Below are positions 53,486 through 62,423 of a stretch of 64,000 nucleotides of DNA, in pieces. A model generated the notes under the pieces. That model had not been told where the DNA came from and did not search any database. It saw nothing but the letters and a program-made list of their open reading frames with translations. The number at the start of each line of letters is the position of its first letter. The first letter of the stretch is position 1. The translations under genes and the position numbers were made by a program. This DNA is from Streptomyces tendae (lineage in GTDB: Bacteria > Actinomycetota > Actinomycetes > Streptomycetales > Streptomycetaceae), in the NCBI RefSeq assembly GCF_008632955.1, contig NZ_CP043959.1, forward strand, positions 930,001-994,000. The letters run 5' to 3'.

Positions 53486-53995
53486 TCAGGGGCGGGAGTA
53501 CTCCTGGATGTCCTCGCCCAGCTGCTCCCGCAGCCGGCCGAGCGCGCGGACGCAGCGCGTCCGCACGGCCGCCGAGCTGACGTTCAGCACACCGGCGGTC
53601 TGCTCCACGGAGCGGTCCTCCCAGTACCGCAGGACCACGACGGCCCGGTCCTTGTACGGCAGCCGGGCGAGCGCGGCCATCAGCGTCAGCCGCAGCGGCG
53701 CGTCCCCGTCCGCGGCGCCCGGCAGGTCGGGGAACGTGTCCGTCGCCCGCTCACGGCTGCTGCGCCGCCGCTGGTGGGCGAGGAAGGTACGGGTGAGTAC
53801 GGTCTGGGCGTAGGCGGCGGGGTTGTCGGCCCGGGAGACGCGCCCCCAGCGGACGTACAGCCGCCCGAAGGTCTCCTGCACGAGATCCTCGGCGAGGTGC
53901 GTGTCCCCGGCGGTGAGCAGGCACGCGGACCGGTACAGGTGACCGGCCCGCGCCGCCGCGAACTCGGCGTACTCGTCCGCCCGCGCCTGTCTCAT
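53486..53995 (-). CDS. SigE-family ECF RNA polymerase sigma factor
   Basis: A 169-residue sigma factor. Region 2 is visible as LYRSACLLTAGDTHLAEDLV followed by QETFGRLYVRWGRVS; region 4 as LPYKDRAVVVLRYWEDRSVEQ, then AGVLNVSSAAVRTRCVRAL. This matches the SigE family of Streptomyces ECF-type sigmas. The ATG at 53995 gives the usual N-terminus (MRQARADEYAEFAAAR); a 15-codon upstream extension is not supported. It is probably co-transcribed with the membrane protein and responds to an envelope signal. Confidence 0.9.
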   Translation of the reverse strand: MRQARADEYAEFAAARAGHLYRSACLLTAGDTHLAEDLVQETFGRLYVRWGRVSRADNPAAYAQTVLTRTFLAHQRRRSSRERATDTFPDLPGAADGDAPLRLTLMAALARLPYKDRAVVVLRYWEDRSVEQTAGVLNVSSAAVRTRCVRALGRLREQLGEDIQEYSRP

Positions 53996-54098
53996 GCTTC
54001 GTCCCCCAGTGCTCGTACGGCTTCGCGCCCGCCGCCTCACCTCTTCGATGCGGTGGGGCCGGGGAAATGTTTCACACGGACTCGGCGCCGCACGCGAG

Positions 54099-54130
54099 CG
54101 CCCCCGCCCACGGTGGTGTGGGCGGGGGCG
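54099..54130 (-). terminator. Terminator after the chitinase
   Basis: CGCCCCCGCCCAC (54099-54111) pairs perfectly with GTGGGCGGGGGCG (54118-54130) around a 6-base loop, 23 bp after the chitinase stop. Confidence 0.8.
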
Positions 54131-54152
54131 GACCGGGCGGCAGCGGTGACGG

Positions 54153-55862
54153 TTACGGCAGCGCGTGGACGTGCGGGCCGACCGCGTTGGACCAGGCGTT
54201 GCCCGCCGTGGCGTCCCAGTTGGTCGACCACGTCATGGCGCCGCGCAGACCCGGGTAGGTCTTCGACGGCTTGAAGGAGCCGCAGCCGGTGCCGCGGGTC
54301 AGGCAGTCCAGCGCGGCGTTCACCACGGACGGCGCGACGTAGCCGCTGCCCGCGCCCCGGGTGGAGGCCGGCAGGCCCAGGCCCACCTGGGACGGGTCGA
54401 GGCCGTTCTCCAGCTGGATGCAGGCGAGCGCGGTCAGGAAGTCCACCGTGCCCTGGCTGTACACCTTGCCGTCACAGCCCAGCATGGAACCGCTGTTGTA
54501 GTACTGCATGTTGACGACCGTGAGGATGTCCTTCACGTTCAGCGCGGTCCGGAAGTACGAGCCGGACGTCGACTGCATGTCGATGGTCTGCGGTGCCATC
54601 GTCAGGATCATCGACGGGCCCGCCTTCGCGGACAGCGACCGCAGCGCCTGCGTCATGTAGGTCGCGTTGAGGCCGTTCTCCAGGTCGATGTCGACGCCGT
54701 CGAAGCCGTACTCCTGCATCAGGGCGTACACCGAGTTCGCGAAGTTGGCCGCGGAGGCCGGGTCGTTCACCGAGACGGTGCCCTTCTCGCCGCCCACCGA
54801 GATGATGACCTTCTTGCCGGCCGCCTGCTTGGCACGCACGTCCGCCTTGAACTGGTCCACGGTGTAGCCGTTCAGGCCGGCCGAGTCCAGGTTGAAGGTG
54901 ACGGCGCCCGGGGTGCCGGTGGCGTCGGCGAAGGCGACCGCGATGATGTCGTACTGCGACGGCACGTCGGAGATCTTCTGCACGGCCGCGCCGTTGTTGA
55001 AGTTCTGCCAGTAGCCGGTCACCGCGTGCCGGGGCAGGTCACCGCCCCCGCCCCCGCCGTTCTCCCGGGTGCGTACGCTCACCGCGGCCGACCTGGCCGA
55101 TTCGCCCGCCGCGTTGGCCGCGGCGACCTGGAAGCTGTACGACGTGGACGCCGCGAGCCCGGTCACCGTCGCCGACGTGCCGGACACGGCCGTCACCCGG
55201 CTGCCGTCGCGGTAGACGGTGTAACCGGTCGCCCCCGACACCGCGTTCCACGACAGGGTCACGGAGCTGGCCGTCGTGCCGGAGACGGTCAGCCCGCCCG
55301 GCGTGCCCGGCACGGTCGGCTCCGGGTCGCCCCCGCCGCCTCCGTCGGGGCCGAGCACGGACACGTCGTCGGCGTAGTAGGGCTGCTGGCCGTACCAGCC
55401 GTGGGTGTAGACCGTCACGGAGGTGGTGTTCGCGCCCGTGGAGAAGCTGGTGGACAGCTGCTTCCAGCTGCCCGAGTCCGGCGTCCAGGTGGAGACATCG
55501 GTCGTGCCGGTGCCGGTCACGCCCAGGTAGGCGTACCCGCCCTGCACCCATCCGGTCAGGCGGTACGTCGAGCCGGGCCGCACCGCGACGGTCTGGGAGC
55601 AGCGGGCGTTGTCCTGCCCGGCGGGCGTGGCCTTCAGCGCGGCCGAGCCGCCGTGCACCGGGGAGGGGACGACGCTGCCGCTGTTCGCCGAACAGGTCCA
55701 ATTGCTCAGGCCCGACTCGAAGCCTGCGTTCTTCGCGTTGTTGACGTCCGCCGCGGACGCCTGGCCGGCGCCAGCGAGAGGGAGGACGAGGGACAGGGCG
55801 GAGACGAGGGCTGCCGCCCAGGCGCGTCTGCCGCGGCCGGGCGTGCGAGGTGCGCGGTCCAC
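54153..55862 (-). CDS. Secreted GH18 chitinase with carbohydrate-binding and Fn3 modules
   Basis: A 569-residue secreted chitinase. It has a signal peptide (about 1-37), a CBM-like beta-sandwich (about 40-172), a Gly/Pro linker, one fibronectin type III domain (about 186-270), a second linker, and a GH18 catalytic domain (about 280-569). The catalytic motif is Asp388-G-V-Asp391-I-Asp393-L-Glu395; Glu395 is the acid. The enzyme should release chitobiose from chitin. The start is GTG 55862 with GGAGG upstream. DasR-like sites lie in the promoter, so N-acetylglucosamine control is expected. It resembles Streptomyces chitinase A or C. Confidence 0.93.
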   Translation of the reverse strand: MDRAPRTPGRGRRAWAAALVSALSLVLPLAGAGQASAADVNNAKNAGFESGLSNWTCSANSGSVVPSPVHGGSAALKATPAGQDNARCSQTVAVRPGSTYRLTGWVQGGYAYLGVTGTGTTDVSTWTPDSGSWKQLSTSFSTGANTTSVTVYTHGWYGQQPYYADDVSVLGPDGGGGGDPEPTVPGTPGGLTVSGTTASSVTLSWNAVSGATGYTVYRDGSRVTAVSGTSATVTGLAASTSYSFQVAAANAAGESARSAAVSVRTRENGGGGGGDLPRHAVTGYWQNFNNGAAVQKISDVPSQYDIIAVAFADATGTPGAVTFNLDSAGLNGYTVDQFKADVRAKQAAGKKVIISVGGEKGTVSVNDPASAANFANSVYALMQEYGFDGVDIDLENGLNATYMTQALRSLSAKAGPSMILTMAPQTIDMQSTSGSYFRTALNVKDILTVVNMQYYNSGSMLGCDGKVYSQGTVDFLTALACIQLENGLDPSQVGLGLPASTRGAGSGYVAPSVVNAALDCLTRGTGCGSFKPSKTYPGLRGAMTWSTNWDATAGNAWSNAVGPHVHALP

Positions 55863-56283
55863 TTGGGGCCTCCGGTGGGGGAGTTGGGGAGGAGGAAGCG
55901 ACGGTGGCCACCGTTGTTGTGCACACCGTGGTCCAGACCAATCCCCTTGTCAATAGGTCCAGACCGGAAACGGCGTCGCCCGTACGGGAGTAGGGCGGGG
56001 GGCGGGTGGGAAGCGTGGCCCGGAGGACCCGGGGCGTGGTCCCGCGTCAAGCCGGTGCACAGGACCCACACCGTCGGTGCCGGATCGAGACCGGCGAGAT
56101 GATCGACCTGCCCCGTTTTGACGCACCTTGTGTGCCAGGAGTTGCCGTTCGGCTGCTCAAAGGCTGTTCTCCGGTCACGGACCCGTGGATACAGTGCTGA
56201 GGTAGTCACGCAGTGAAGTCACCAGGGTGCATCGGAGTAACGCCCGGTGGACCGACGGGCATGGGGAGAACGGGGAGCCGCGC
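55863..56283. other. Divergent region between the chitinase and the Tad operon
   Basis: A 421-bp region. The chitinase half carries its promoter and two DasR-like sites. The Tad half has a TTGACG near 56116 and TACAGT at 56190-56195, but no correctly spaced pair, so the Tad promoter is unresolved. No gene is supported. Confidence 0.5.
55928..55966 (-). promoter_or_regulatory. Chitinase promoter with two DasR-like sites (direct repeats)
   Basis: GTGGTCCAGACCAA (55928-55941) and AGGTCCAGACCG (55955-55966) are near-palindromic copies of the dre motif (consensus close to TGGTCTAGACCA), and are the paired 12-bp repeats known from Streptomyces chi promoters. A perfect -35 TTGACA lies between them on the minus strand (55953-55948). 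DasR, released by glucosamine phosphates, is the expected repressor. Confidence 0.75.
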
Positions 56284-57135
56284 GTGCCAACTGCCGTTGC
56301 CGTGACCGGCGCCGACATGGCGCTGCCGGCGCAGGACGAACGGACCCTGCCCGCCGTGGTGCTGCGGGACGTCGACACCCGTCCGCTCGACCAGGTGCTG
56401 GCCGAACTGCAGCTGACCGTCGAGCAGTACGGCCATGTCGTCGTCGTGTGCTCCAAGGCCACGCCGACCGCCGTCCTGCGGCGGCTGCACACCCTGCGCT
56501 CCCTGATGGAGAGCGACCGGATAGCCATCTTCCGCCCCGACCTGCCGCCGCTCGCCGTCGCGGTGCTGGCCCGCCAGTTACGCCAGCTCGCCTCCTGCGA
56601 CATCGGACCCGGCGTGCTGGCCTCGGCCGGCCGCCTGCTCACCCACTACCTCCACGCCGGGGCGCTGCTCGGCTCCGTCGCCCGCCTCGACCGGGTGCCC
56701 GTCGACCTCAAGCAGCACGCCAAGTCCTGGATGCCCGGCAGCCAGTTCGCCGTCCTCGCCCATCCGCAGCCGCACCTCGTCCGGCTCGGCCCCGACACCA
56801 CGCTGGACGGCCCGGAGTTCGGCACCTGGATGCTCGTCGCCCGCGGCCAGCTCCAGTCCGACTGGGTCACCACCACCCTGGCGCCCGCCTGGCGGGTGCA
56901 GGGTCTGCGCGAGGCGCCGCTGCCCGCGGAGTCGGGCGACTGGTGGGGCACCGGCAAGCTCGTCGAGTTCTGCACCTACCTGCCCGACCTGTCCGTGCTC
57001 TACCAACTGGTCACGTCCGTGCGGCGCGGCACCTGTCACTGGTGCGGCATCGACGTCATCGGCGACCGCTGCGTGTTCTGTTCGGCCACCCCGCCCGCCC
57101 CCGAGGCCAGACCGGCCCTCACCCGGGGCTCCTGA
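56284..57135 (+). CDS. Hypothetical protein with C-terminal zinc ribbon, first gene of the Tad cluster
   Basis: A 283-residue soluble protein of unknown function. The N-terminal half has alternating beta and alpha elements (VVLRDVDTRPLDQVLAELQL, GHVVVVCSKATPTAVLRRL). The end has a four-cysteine zinc ribbon (CHWCGIDVIGDRCVFC). There is no signal peptide. I chose GTG 56284, which has GGGGAG 6 bases upstream; ATG 56317 is an alternative. It lies 69 bp before cpaB on the same strand and probably belongs to the Tad transcript, perhaps as a regulatory or assembly factor. Confidence 0.75.
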   Translation: MPTAVAVTGADMALPAQDERTLPAVVLRDVDTRPLDQVLAELQLTVEQYGHVVVVCSKATPTAVLRRLHTLRSLMESDRIAIFRPDLPPLAVAVLARQLRQLASCDIGPGVLASAGRLLTHYLHAGALLGSVARLDRVPVDLKQHAKSWMPGSQFAVLAHPQPHLVRLGPDTTLDGPEFGTWMLVARGQLQSDWVTTTLAPAWRVQGLREAPLPAESGDWWGTGKLVEFCTYLPDLSVLYQLVTSVRRGTCHWCGIDVIGDRCVFCSATPPAPEARPALTRGS

Positions 57136-57204
57136 CCCGTACGCCCACCGCACGAGCCCGCCCGATCCCGCTCGACCGCTATCCCCAACGAGGTTGCACG
57201 GTTC

Positions 57205-57912
57205 ATGAACTCCCGTCAGCGCCGCGGCGTGATACTCCTGCTCCTGTCGGTCCTGTGCGCCCTCGGCGCGTTCGCCGGCGTGCTCTCCGTCATCAACGAC
57301 GTGCGCTCCAAGGTCGGCCCCGAGGTCCCCGCGTACCGTCTGAAGGCCGACATCGCGCCCTACACCACGCTCGGCGCGGACCAGTTCGAGCGGATCGAGA
57401 TGCCCGAGCGGTGGCTGTCGGACAACGCCGTCACCGACCTCGACGACCTCCGCGGCAAGATCGCCGTGACCACCCTGCGCGAGGGCTCGCTGCTGCAGAG
57501 CGACATGATCGTGGACCGGCCCGCCCTGCAGCCCGGGCAGCAGGAGGTCGCCATCATGATCGACGCGGCGACCGGCGTGGCCGGCAAGATCACCCCGGGC
57601 TCCACGGTCAACGTCTACGCCACCTTCGAAGGACAGCGCGAGGGCGACCCCGACCAGTCGAAGATCATCGTCACCGGCGCCAAGGTCCTCGACGTGGGCC
57701 GGCTCACCGCCCTCCAGCCGGACGAGAGCGACCGCGGCCGGCAGCCCACCGACGCCGTCCCGATCACCTTCGCGCTGTCCACGCTCGACGCCCAGCGCAT
57801 CACCTACGCCGAGTCCTTCGCCCAGCGGGTCCGCCTCGCGCTGGTCGCCCCCGGGGGCGACGCCGGCGTCCCCGAGAAGGACCGGACGTACGAACTCGCG
57901 CAGGACAAGTGA
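57205..57912 (+). CDS. CpaB/RcpC-like Flp pilus assembly protein (SAF domain)
   Basis: A 235-residue protein with one N-terminal membrane helix (GVILLLLSVLCALGAFAGVL, about 8-27) and an external SAF domain (about 40-110; VPAYRLKADIAPYTTLGADQ), then a beta domain ending in KDRTYELAQDK. CpaB/RcpC proteins take part in Tad pilus assembly and may bind the cell wall. In Gram-positive Tad systems there is no outer-membrane secretin. ATG 57205 has only a weak binding site. cpaE starts 9 bp downstream. Confidence 0.85.
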   Translation: MNSRQRRGVILLLLSVLCALGAFAGVLSVINDVRSKVGPEVPAYRLKADIAPYTTLGADQFERIEMPERWLSDNAVTDLDDLRGKIAVTTLREGSLLQSDMIVDRPALQPGQQEVAIMIDAATGVAGKITPGSTVNVYATFEGQREGDPDQSKIIVTGAKVLDVGRLTALQPDESDRGRQPTDAVPITFALSTLDAQRITYAESFAQRVRLALVAPGGDAGVPEKDRTYELAQDK

Positions 57913-57921
57913 GAGGCCCGC

Positions 57922-59175
57922 ATGTCCACCAGGATCCTCCCGGCAGTCGGTGACGCGGACGCGGTCCGGTCCCTCACCACCCTGCTCAGCCAGCTCCCCG
58001 ACGCGGAGCCGCTCGCCCCGGTCACCGACTCCACGCAGCTCGTCGACGCCCTCTCCCGGCTGGCCGCCGAGTCCCTCGACGAACTGCCCGAGGTGGTCGT
58101 CGTCCACGAACGCATCGGCCCCGTCCCGGCGCTGGAGCTGATCCGCGAGGTCGCCCTGCGCTTCCCCGCCGTGGGCGTCATCCTCGTCACCTCCGACGCG
58201 AGCCCCGGCCTCTTCCAGGCCGCCATGGACCACGGCGCCCGCGGCCTGGTCGCCCTCCCCGTCGGCTACGAGGAACTCGCCGTCCGGGTCGCGGCGGTCG
58301 CCCAGTGGTCGGCCGGCGTACGGCGCCACCTGGGCGCCGGGGGCGACCTGCTCCCCGGTGCGGGCGGCACCGTCGTCACCGTCAGCGGGGCCAAGGGCGG
58401 GGTCGGCGCCACCCTGACCGCCGTCCAGCTGGCGCTCGCCGCCCAGACGTCCGGACGGAGCACCGCGCTGGTCGACATGGACCTGCAGACCGGCGACGTC
58501 GCCTCCTACCTCGACGTCCAGTTCCGCCGGTCCGTCGTCGACCTCGCCGCGATCACCGACATCTCCCCGCGGGTCCTGGCCGACGCCGTCTTCCGCCACG
58601 ACAGCGGACTCGCCCTGCTGCTCGCCCCCGCCGAGGGCGAACGGGGCGAGGAGGTCACCGACCGCGCCGCCCGCCACATCGTCGGTGCCCTGCGCTCCCG
58701 CTACGAGGTCGTCGTCGTCGACTGCGGCGCGCAGCTCGGCGGGGCCGGCGCGGCAGCGGTGGAGACGGCCGACCGGGCCCTGCTGGTCACCACCCCCGAC
58801 GTCATCGCCGTACGCGGTGCCAAGCGGACGGTGCGGATGTGGGACCGGCTGCAGATCCGCAAGGCGGAGGAGACCACGGTCGTCGTCAACCGGCACAACC
58901 GGTCCACGGAGATCCAGCCGCCGCTCATCGCCCGGATCACCGGCACCGCGGTCGCCGCCACCACGATCCCCGCCCACTTCAAGGAGCTCCAGGGCGTGGT
59001 GGACGCCGGACGCGTCCACGAGCTGGAGGCCAGGAGCAGCGTGAAGCAGGCGATGTGGGCGCTGGCCGGCGAACTCGGCCTGGTCCGGGCGGCGCAGGCC
59101 GGCCACAAGGGCGGCCGGGCGCGCGGCGACCGGGGCGCGGTGAGCTTCCGGCGGCGCCGGGAAGGTACGGGATGA
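57922..59175 (+). CDS. CpaE/TadZ-like pilus assembly ATPase
   Basis: A 417-residue protein with an N-terminal receiver-like domain (about 1-130) and a MinD/ParA-type ATPase (about 148-400). The deviant Walker A reads SGAKGGVGATLTA. Lys158 is present, but the second Lys (usual KGGxGKT) is Ala163, so ATP hydrolysis may be weak. DVDLQTGD-like and VVVDCGAQ segments are the other motifs. TadZ localises the pilus machine at the pole or membrane. The stop overlaps the first TadE start by 4 bases. Confidence 0.9.
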   Translation: MSTRILPAVGDADAVRSLTTLLSQLPDAEPLAPVTDSTQLVDALSRLAAESLDELPEVVVVHERIGPVPALELIREVALRFPAVGVILVTSDASPGLFQAAMDHGARGLVALPVGYEELAVRVAAVAQWSAGVRRHLGAGGDLLPGAGGTVVTVSGAKGGVGATLTAVQLALAAQTSGRSTALVDMDLQTGDVASYLDVQFRRSVVDLAAITDISPRVLADAVFRHDSGLALLLAPAEGERGEEVTDRAARHIVGALRSRYEVVVVDCGAQLGGAGAAAVETADRALLVTTPDVIAVRGAKRTVRMWDRLQIRKAEETTVVVNRHNRSTEIQPPLIARITGTAVAATTIPAHFKELQGVVDAGRVHELEARSSVKQAMWALAGELGLVRAAQAGHKGGRARGDRGAVSFRRRREGTG

Positions 59176-59639
59176 GCGGCGCGCGGAGCACAAGGGCGGC
59201 GGGTCCGGGGCGCCGGGGGGTGGCCACCGACCCGAGGCGGTCGTGCGGCCACGGCGTCCTGAGGCGGCCGTCCGGCGACCGCGGGCAGGTCACCGTCGAA
59301 TTCCTCGGCATGACCCCGACGATCCTGGTGACGCTGATCGTGCTGTGGCAGCTCGTGCTGGTCGGCTACACGTTCACACTCGCCGGGAACGCCGCCGACG
59401 AGGCGGCGCGGGCCGGGACCGCCGCGTCTCCCGGCGCACGCCAGGGCGCCTGCCAGGAGGCCGGACAGGACAAGCTGTCGGGTGCCTGGGGGAGCGGCGC
59501 GACGGTGACCTGCGCGACCGGCGGCGGCATGGTCACCGCCGACGTCAAGCTCACCGTCCCGGTCCTCTTCCCCGGCACCGTGTCGTTCCCCTTCGAGGTG
59601 ACCGGCCACGCCGGCGCGGTCGAGGAGGAGACGGACTGA
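59172..59639 (+). CDS. TadE-like pseudopilin
   Basis: A 155-residue protein. A basic N-terminal leader of about 37 residues ends in DRGQVTVEFLGMTP, the TadE-type prepilin processing region (Gly before the Glu-containing helix). A membrane helix follows (ILVTLIVLWQLVLVGYTFTL, about 51-70), then an external Ala/Gly/Thr-rich domain with two cysteines. It overlaps cpaE (ATGA), so it is translated with it. Minor pseudopilin of the Tad machine. Confidence 0.85.
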   Translation: MSGARSTRAAGPGRRGVATDPRRSCGHGVLRRPSGDRGQVTVEFLGMTPTILVTLIVLWQLVLVGYTFTLAGNAADEAARAGTAASPGARQGACQEAGQDKLSGAWGSGATVTCATGGGMVTADVKLTVPVLFPGTVSFPFEVTGHAGAVEEETD

Positions 59640-59640
59640 G

Positions 59641-60027
59641 ATGGCCGGAACACCGGAGAGGTCTGAGATGCCGCGCCCGCGCGGCGGTGGCCGTGACCGA
59701 GGACAGGTGGCGCTCGAATACCTGGGCTTCCTGCCCGTCCTGATCCTCGTGGCGATGGCCGGCGTCCAGCTCGGACTGATCGCCTACACCGCCCAGCAGG
59801 CGGGCACCGCCGCCCGCGCGGGCGCCCGCAGCGCCTCCCTGGACCAGGGCGCCCAGGCGGCCTGCGCCGCGGCCGTCAGCTCCTGGCTCGCCGGCGGCAC
59901 CTCCTGCGGCACGTCGGGGGGCGGCGACGAGGTCACCGTCACCGCCCGGGTCGACATCCCGTCCATCGTCCCCGGCTGGGACTTCGGGACGGCGGGGAGG
60001 AGCGCCACGATGCCCGTCGACCACTGA
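59641..60027 (+). CDS. Second TadE-like pseudopilin
   Basis: A 128-residue paralogue of the upstream protein. The processing region DRGQVALEYLGFLP and helix (VLILVAMAGVQLGLIAYTAQ, about 33-52) are followed by an external domain with two cysteines in CAAA and TSCGTSGG. The upstream stop is one base before its ATG. Two TadE genes side by side suggest a heteromeric pilus tip or base. Confidence 0.85.
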   Translation: MAGTPERSEMPRPRGGGRDRGQVALEYLGFLPVLILVAMAGVQLGLIAYTAQQAGTAARAGARSASLDQGAQAACAAAVSSWLAGGTSCGTSGGGDEVTVTARVDIPSIVPGWDFGTAGRSATMPVDH

Positions 60028-60109
60028 CCCCACCACCGGGCCGGTACGGCCCATGACGAGGACCGGTGAGCGGACGAGGACCGGGACGAGGACGAGGAGC
60101 GAGGGACCC

Positions 60110-61447
60110 ATGAGCCTGCGGGCACGTATCAACTCCCCCGAGGAGAGGACCGGGCGGGGCGAGGACAGCCACCTCGTCGCGTCCTACCGCGCCAAGCTCC
60201 TGGAGGAGATCGACCTCGCGGAGATGAGCGCGCTCGCCCCGGCCGAGCGCCGGGCCCGGCTGGAACGCGTCCTCGGCCACATCATCAGCCGCGAGGGCCC
60301 CGTCCTGTCGACGGTCGAACGCTCCCAGCTGATCCGCCGCGTCGTCGACGAAGCCCTCGGCCTCGGCATCCTGGAACCGCTGCTGGAGGACCCGTCCGTC
60401 ACCGAGATCATGGTGAACGGCCCGGACGCCATCTTCGTCGAGCGCGGCGGCCGGGTGGAGCAACTTCCGCTGCGCTTCGCCTCCGACGACCAGCTGATGC
60501 AGACCATCGAGCGCATCGTCTCCACCGTCAACCGGCGCGTGGACGAGTCCAATCCGATGGTCGACGCCCGGCTGCCGTCCGGTGAGCGCGTCAACGTCAT
60601 CATCCCGCCGCTGTCCCTGACCGGGGCGGTCCTCACCATCCGCCGCTTCCCGCGCTCCTTCACCCTCCACGAGCTGATCGGCCTCGGCTCGCTCGACGAG
60701 CCCATGCTGTACCTGCTGGCCGGACTGGTGCAGGCCCGCTTCAACGTCATCGTCTCCGGAGCCACGGGCACCGGAAAGACCACCCTGCTCAACGCCCTGT
60801 CCGGACTGATCCCCGAGGGCGAACGCATCATCACCATCGAGGACTCCGCCGAACTACAGCTCCAGCAGCCGCACGTCATCCGCCTGGAGTCCCGCCCGCC
60901 CAACGTCGAGGGCAAGGGCCGGGTCACCATCCGCGACCTGGTGCGCAACTCCCTGCGCATGCGGCCCGACCGCATCGTCGTCGGCGAGGTCCGCGGCGGG
61001 GAGTCCCTGGACATGCTCCAGGCGATGTCGACCGGCCACGACGGTTCCCTCGCCACCGTCCACGCCAACAGCGCCGAGGACGCCCTGACCCGGCTGCAGA
61101 CCCTCGCCTCCATGTCCGACGTGGAGATCCCCTTCGTCGCCCTGCACGACCAGATCAACAGCGCCGTCGACGTGATCGTCCAGCTCACCCGGTTCGCCGA
61201 CGGCGCCCGCCGCATCACCGAGATCGCCCTGCTGGAGAGCCACGGCGGGGAGCCGTACCGGCTGGCGACCGTCGCCCGCTTCGACGCGCTGCCGATGACC
61301 CCCGACGGCCGCGTCCACGGCTCCTTCGTCCACCATCCCCTGCCCCGGCGGACCGCCGACCGCCTGTACATGGCCGGCCAGCCCGTCCCGCAGGCGTTCG
61401 GCATCGCCCACACCGCCGACCAGCTCGCCACCCGAGAAGCCAGGTAG
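60110..61447 (+). CDS. TadA/CpaF secretion ATPase
   Basis: A 445-residue VirB11/GspE-type ATPase that powers pilus assembly on the inner face of the membrane. The Walker A is GATGTGKTT (about 217-225), the Asp and His boxes appear in TIEDSAELQLQQPHVIRLE and VGEVRGGES, and GHDGSLATVHANSAEDAL is typical of TadA. ATG 60110 follows GAGGGA. The open frame upstream begins in a GACGAGGA-type repeat and has no binding site. Confidence 0.95.
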   Translation: MSLRARINSPEERTGRGEDSHLVASYRAKLLEEIDLAEMSALAPAERRARLERVLGHIISREGPVLSTVERSQLIRRVVDEALGLGILEPLLEDPSVTEIMVNGPDAIFVERGGRVEQLPLRFASDDQLMQTIERIVSTVNRRVDESNPMVDARLPSGERVNVIIPPLSLTGAVLTIRRFPRSFTLHELIGLGSLDEPMLYLLAGLVQARFNVIVSGATGTGKTTLLNALSGLIPEGERIITIEDSAELQLQQPHVIRLESRPPNVEGKGRVTIRDLVRNSLRMRPDRIVVGEVRGGESLDMLQAMSTGHDGSLATVHANSAEDALTRLQTLASMSDVEIPFVALHDQINSAVDVIVQLTRFADGARRITEIALLESHGGEPYRLATVARFDALPMTPDGRVHGSFVHHPLPRRTADRLYMAGQPVPQAFGIAHTADQLATREAR

Positions 61448-61458
61448 GTACCGCCCCC

Positions 61459-62403
61459 ATGGAGCTGCAGAACCTCATCACGCTGACCACCGGTGTCGCC
61501 CTGCTGACCTGCGTCCTCGGAGTCGTCGGGGTGCACTCCTACGCGGCCGGCCGCGCGCAGCGGCAGGCCCTGGTGGACCGGCTGACGGCCACCGGGCAAC
61601 TGCCGGACGCCGGACGCCGGCGCCGCTTCCCCACGCTGGACCGCCGCCTGCGCCGCACCCGCCTCGGCCGCAAGCTGGAGCTGCGCCTGGTGGCCACCGG
61701 CCTCGACGTCACCCCCGGCGAGTTCTTCGCCGCGATGCTCGTCACCGTCGCCGGACTGTGGCTCGTCGGGCAGGCCGCCCTCGCCCCCTTCTTCGGCCCG
61801 ATCGCCGGGCTCCTCGGCGTGTGGGCGGCCGTGCAGTTCCTCAACTGGCAGCGGCAGAAGCGCATCGAGAAGTTCATCAACCAGCTCCCCGAGCTCGCCC
61901 GCATCCTGGCCAACGCCACCCAGGCGGGCCTGGCCCTGCGCACCGCCGTCGGCATCGCGGCGGAGGAGCTGGAGGCCCCGGCCGGCGAGGAACTGGGCAA
62001 GGTGGCCAACCAGCTGGCGATGGGCGCCTCCATGGACGACGCCCTCGGCGAACTCGCCGACCGCCTGCCCTCCCGCGAACTGGTCGTCCTCGTCACCACG
62101 CTGGTGCTGGCCAACCGGGCGGGCGGCCAGGTGGTGAGCGCGCTGCGCAACCTCACCGAGACACTGGAGGAGCGCAAGGAGACCCGGCGCGAGATCCGCA
62201 CCCAGCTCTCCCAGGTCAGCATGACGTCGTACGCCGTGCCGGTCCTCGGCGTCGGCTCGCTGTTCCTGATGAACGGCGTGAAGGACGGCGCCCTGGAGCG
62301 TATGACCGGCTCCCCGGCCGGGCAGGTGGCGGTCCTCGTCGCCTTCGGCCTGTACGCCGTCGGCTTCCTCCTCATCCGCCGCCTGTCCCGCATCGACGTC
62401 TGA
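61459..62403 (+). CDS. TadB-like Tad pilus membrane protein
   Basis: A 314-residue integral membrane protein of the GspF/TadB family. Two N-terminal helices (about 5-27 and 92-125), a cytosolic four-helix bundle (FINQLPELARILANATQAGL, RTAVGIAAEELE) and C-terminal helices (about 258-310) are visible. It starts 11 bp after tadA. Paired with TadC it forms the platform on which TadA acts. Confidence 0.9.
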   Translation: MELQNLITLTTGVALLTCVLGVVGVHSYAAGRAQRQALVDRLTATGQLPDAGRRRRFPTLDRRLRRTRLGRKLELRLVATGLDVTPGEFFAAMLVTVAGLWLVGQAALAPFFGPIAGLLGVWAAVQFLNWQRQKRIEKFINQLPELARILANATQAGLALRTAVGIAAEELEAPAGEELGKVANQLAMGASMDDALGELADRLPSRELVVLVTTLVLANRAGGQVVSALRNLTETLEERKETRREIRTQLSQVSMTSYAVPVLGVGSLFLMNGVKDGALERMTGSPAGQVAVLVAFGLYAVGFLLIRRLSRIDV

Positions 62404-62423
62404 GCCGGGAAGGGGACGACGAC

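Noticed and set aside
56578..59193. 871-codon minus-strand frame across cpaB/cpaE
   Set aside because: Shadow of Tad genes whose starts, overlaps and motifs are clear on the plus strand.
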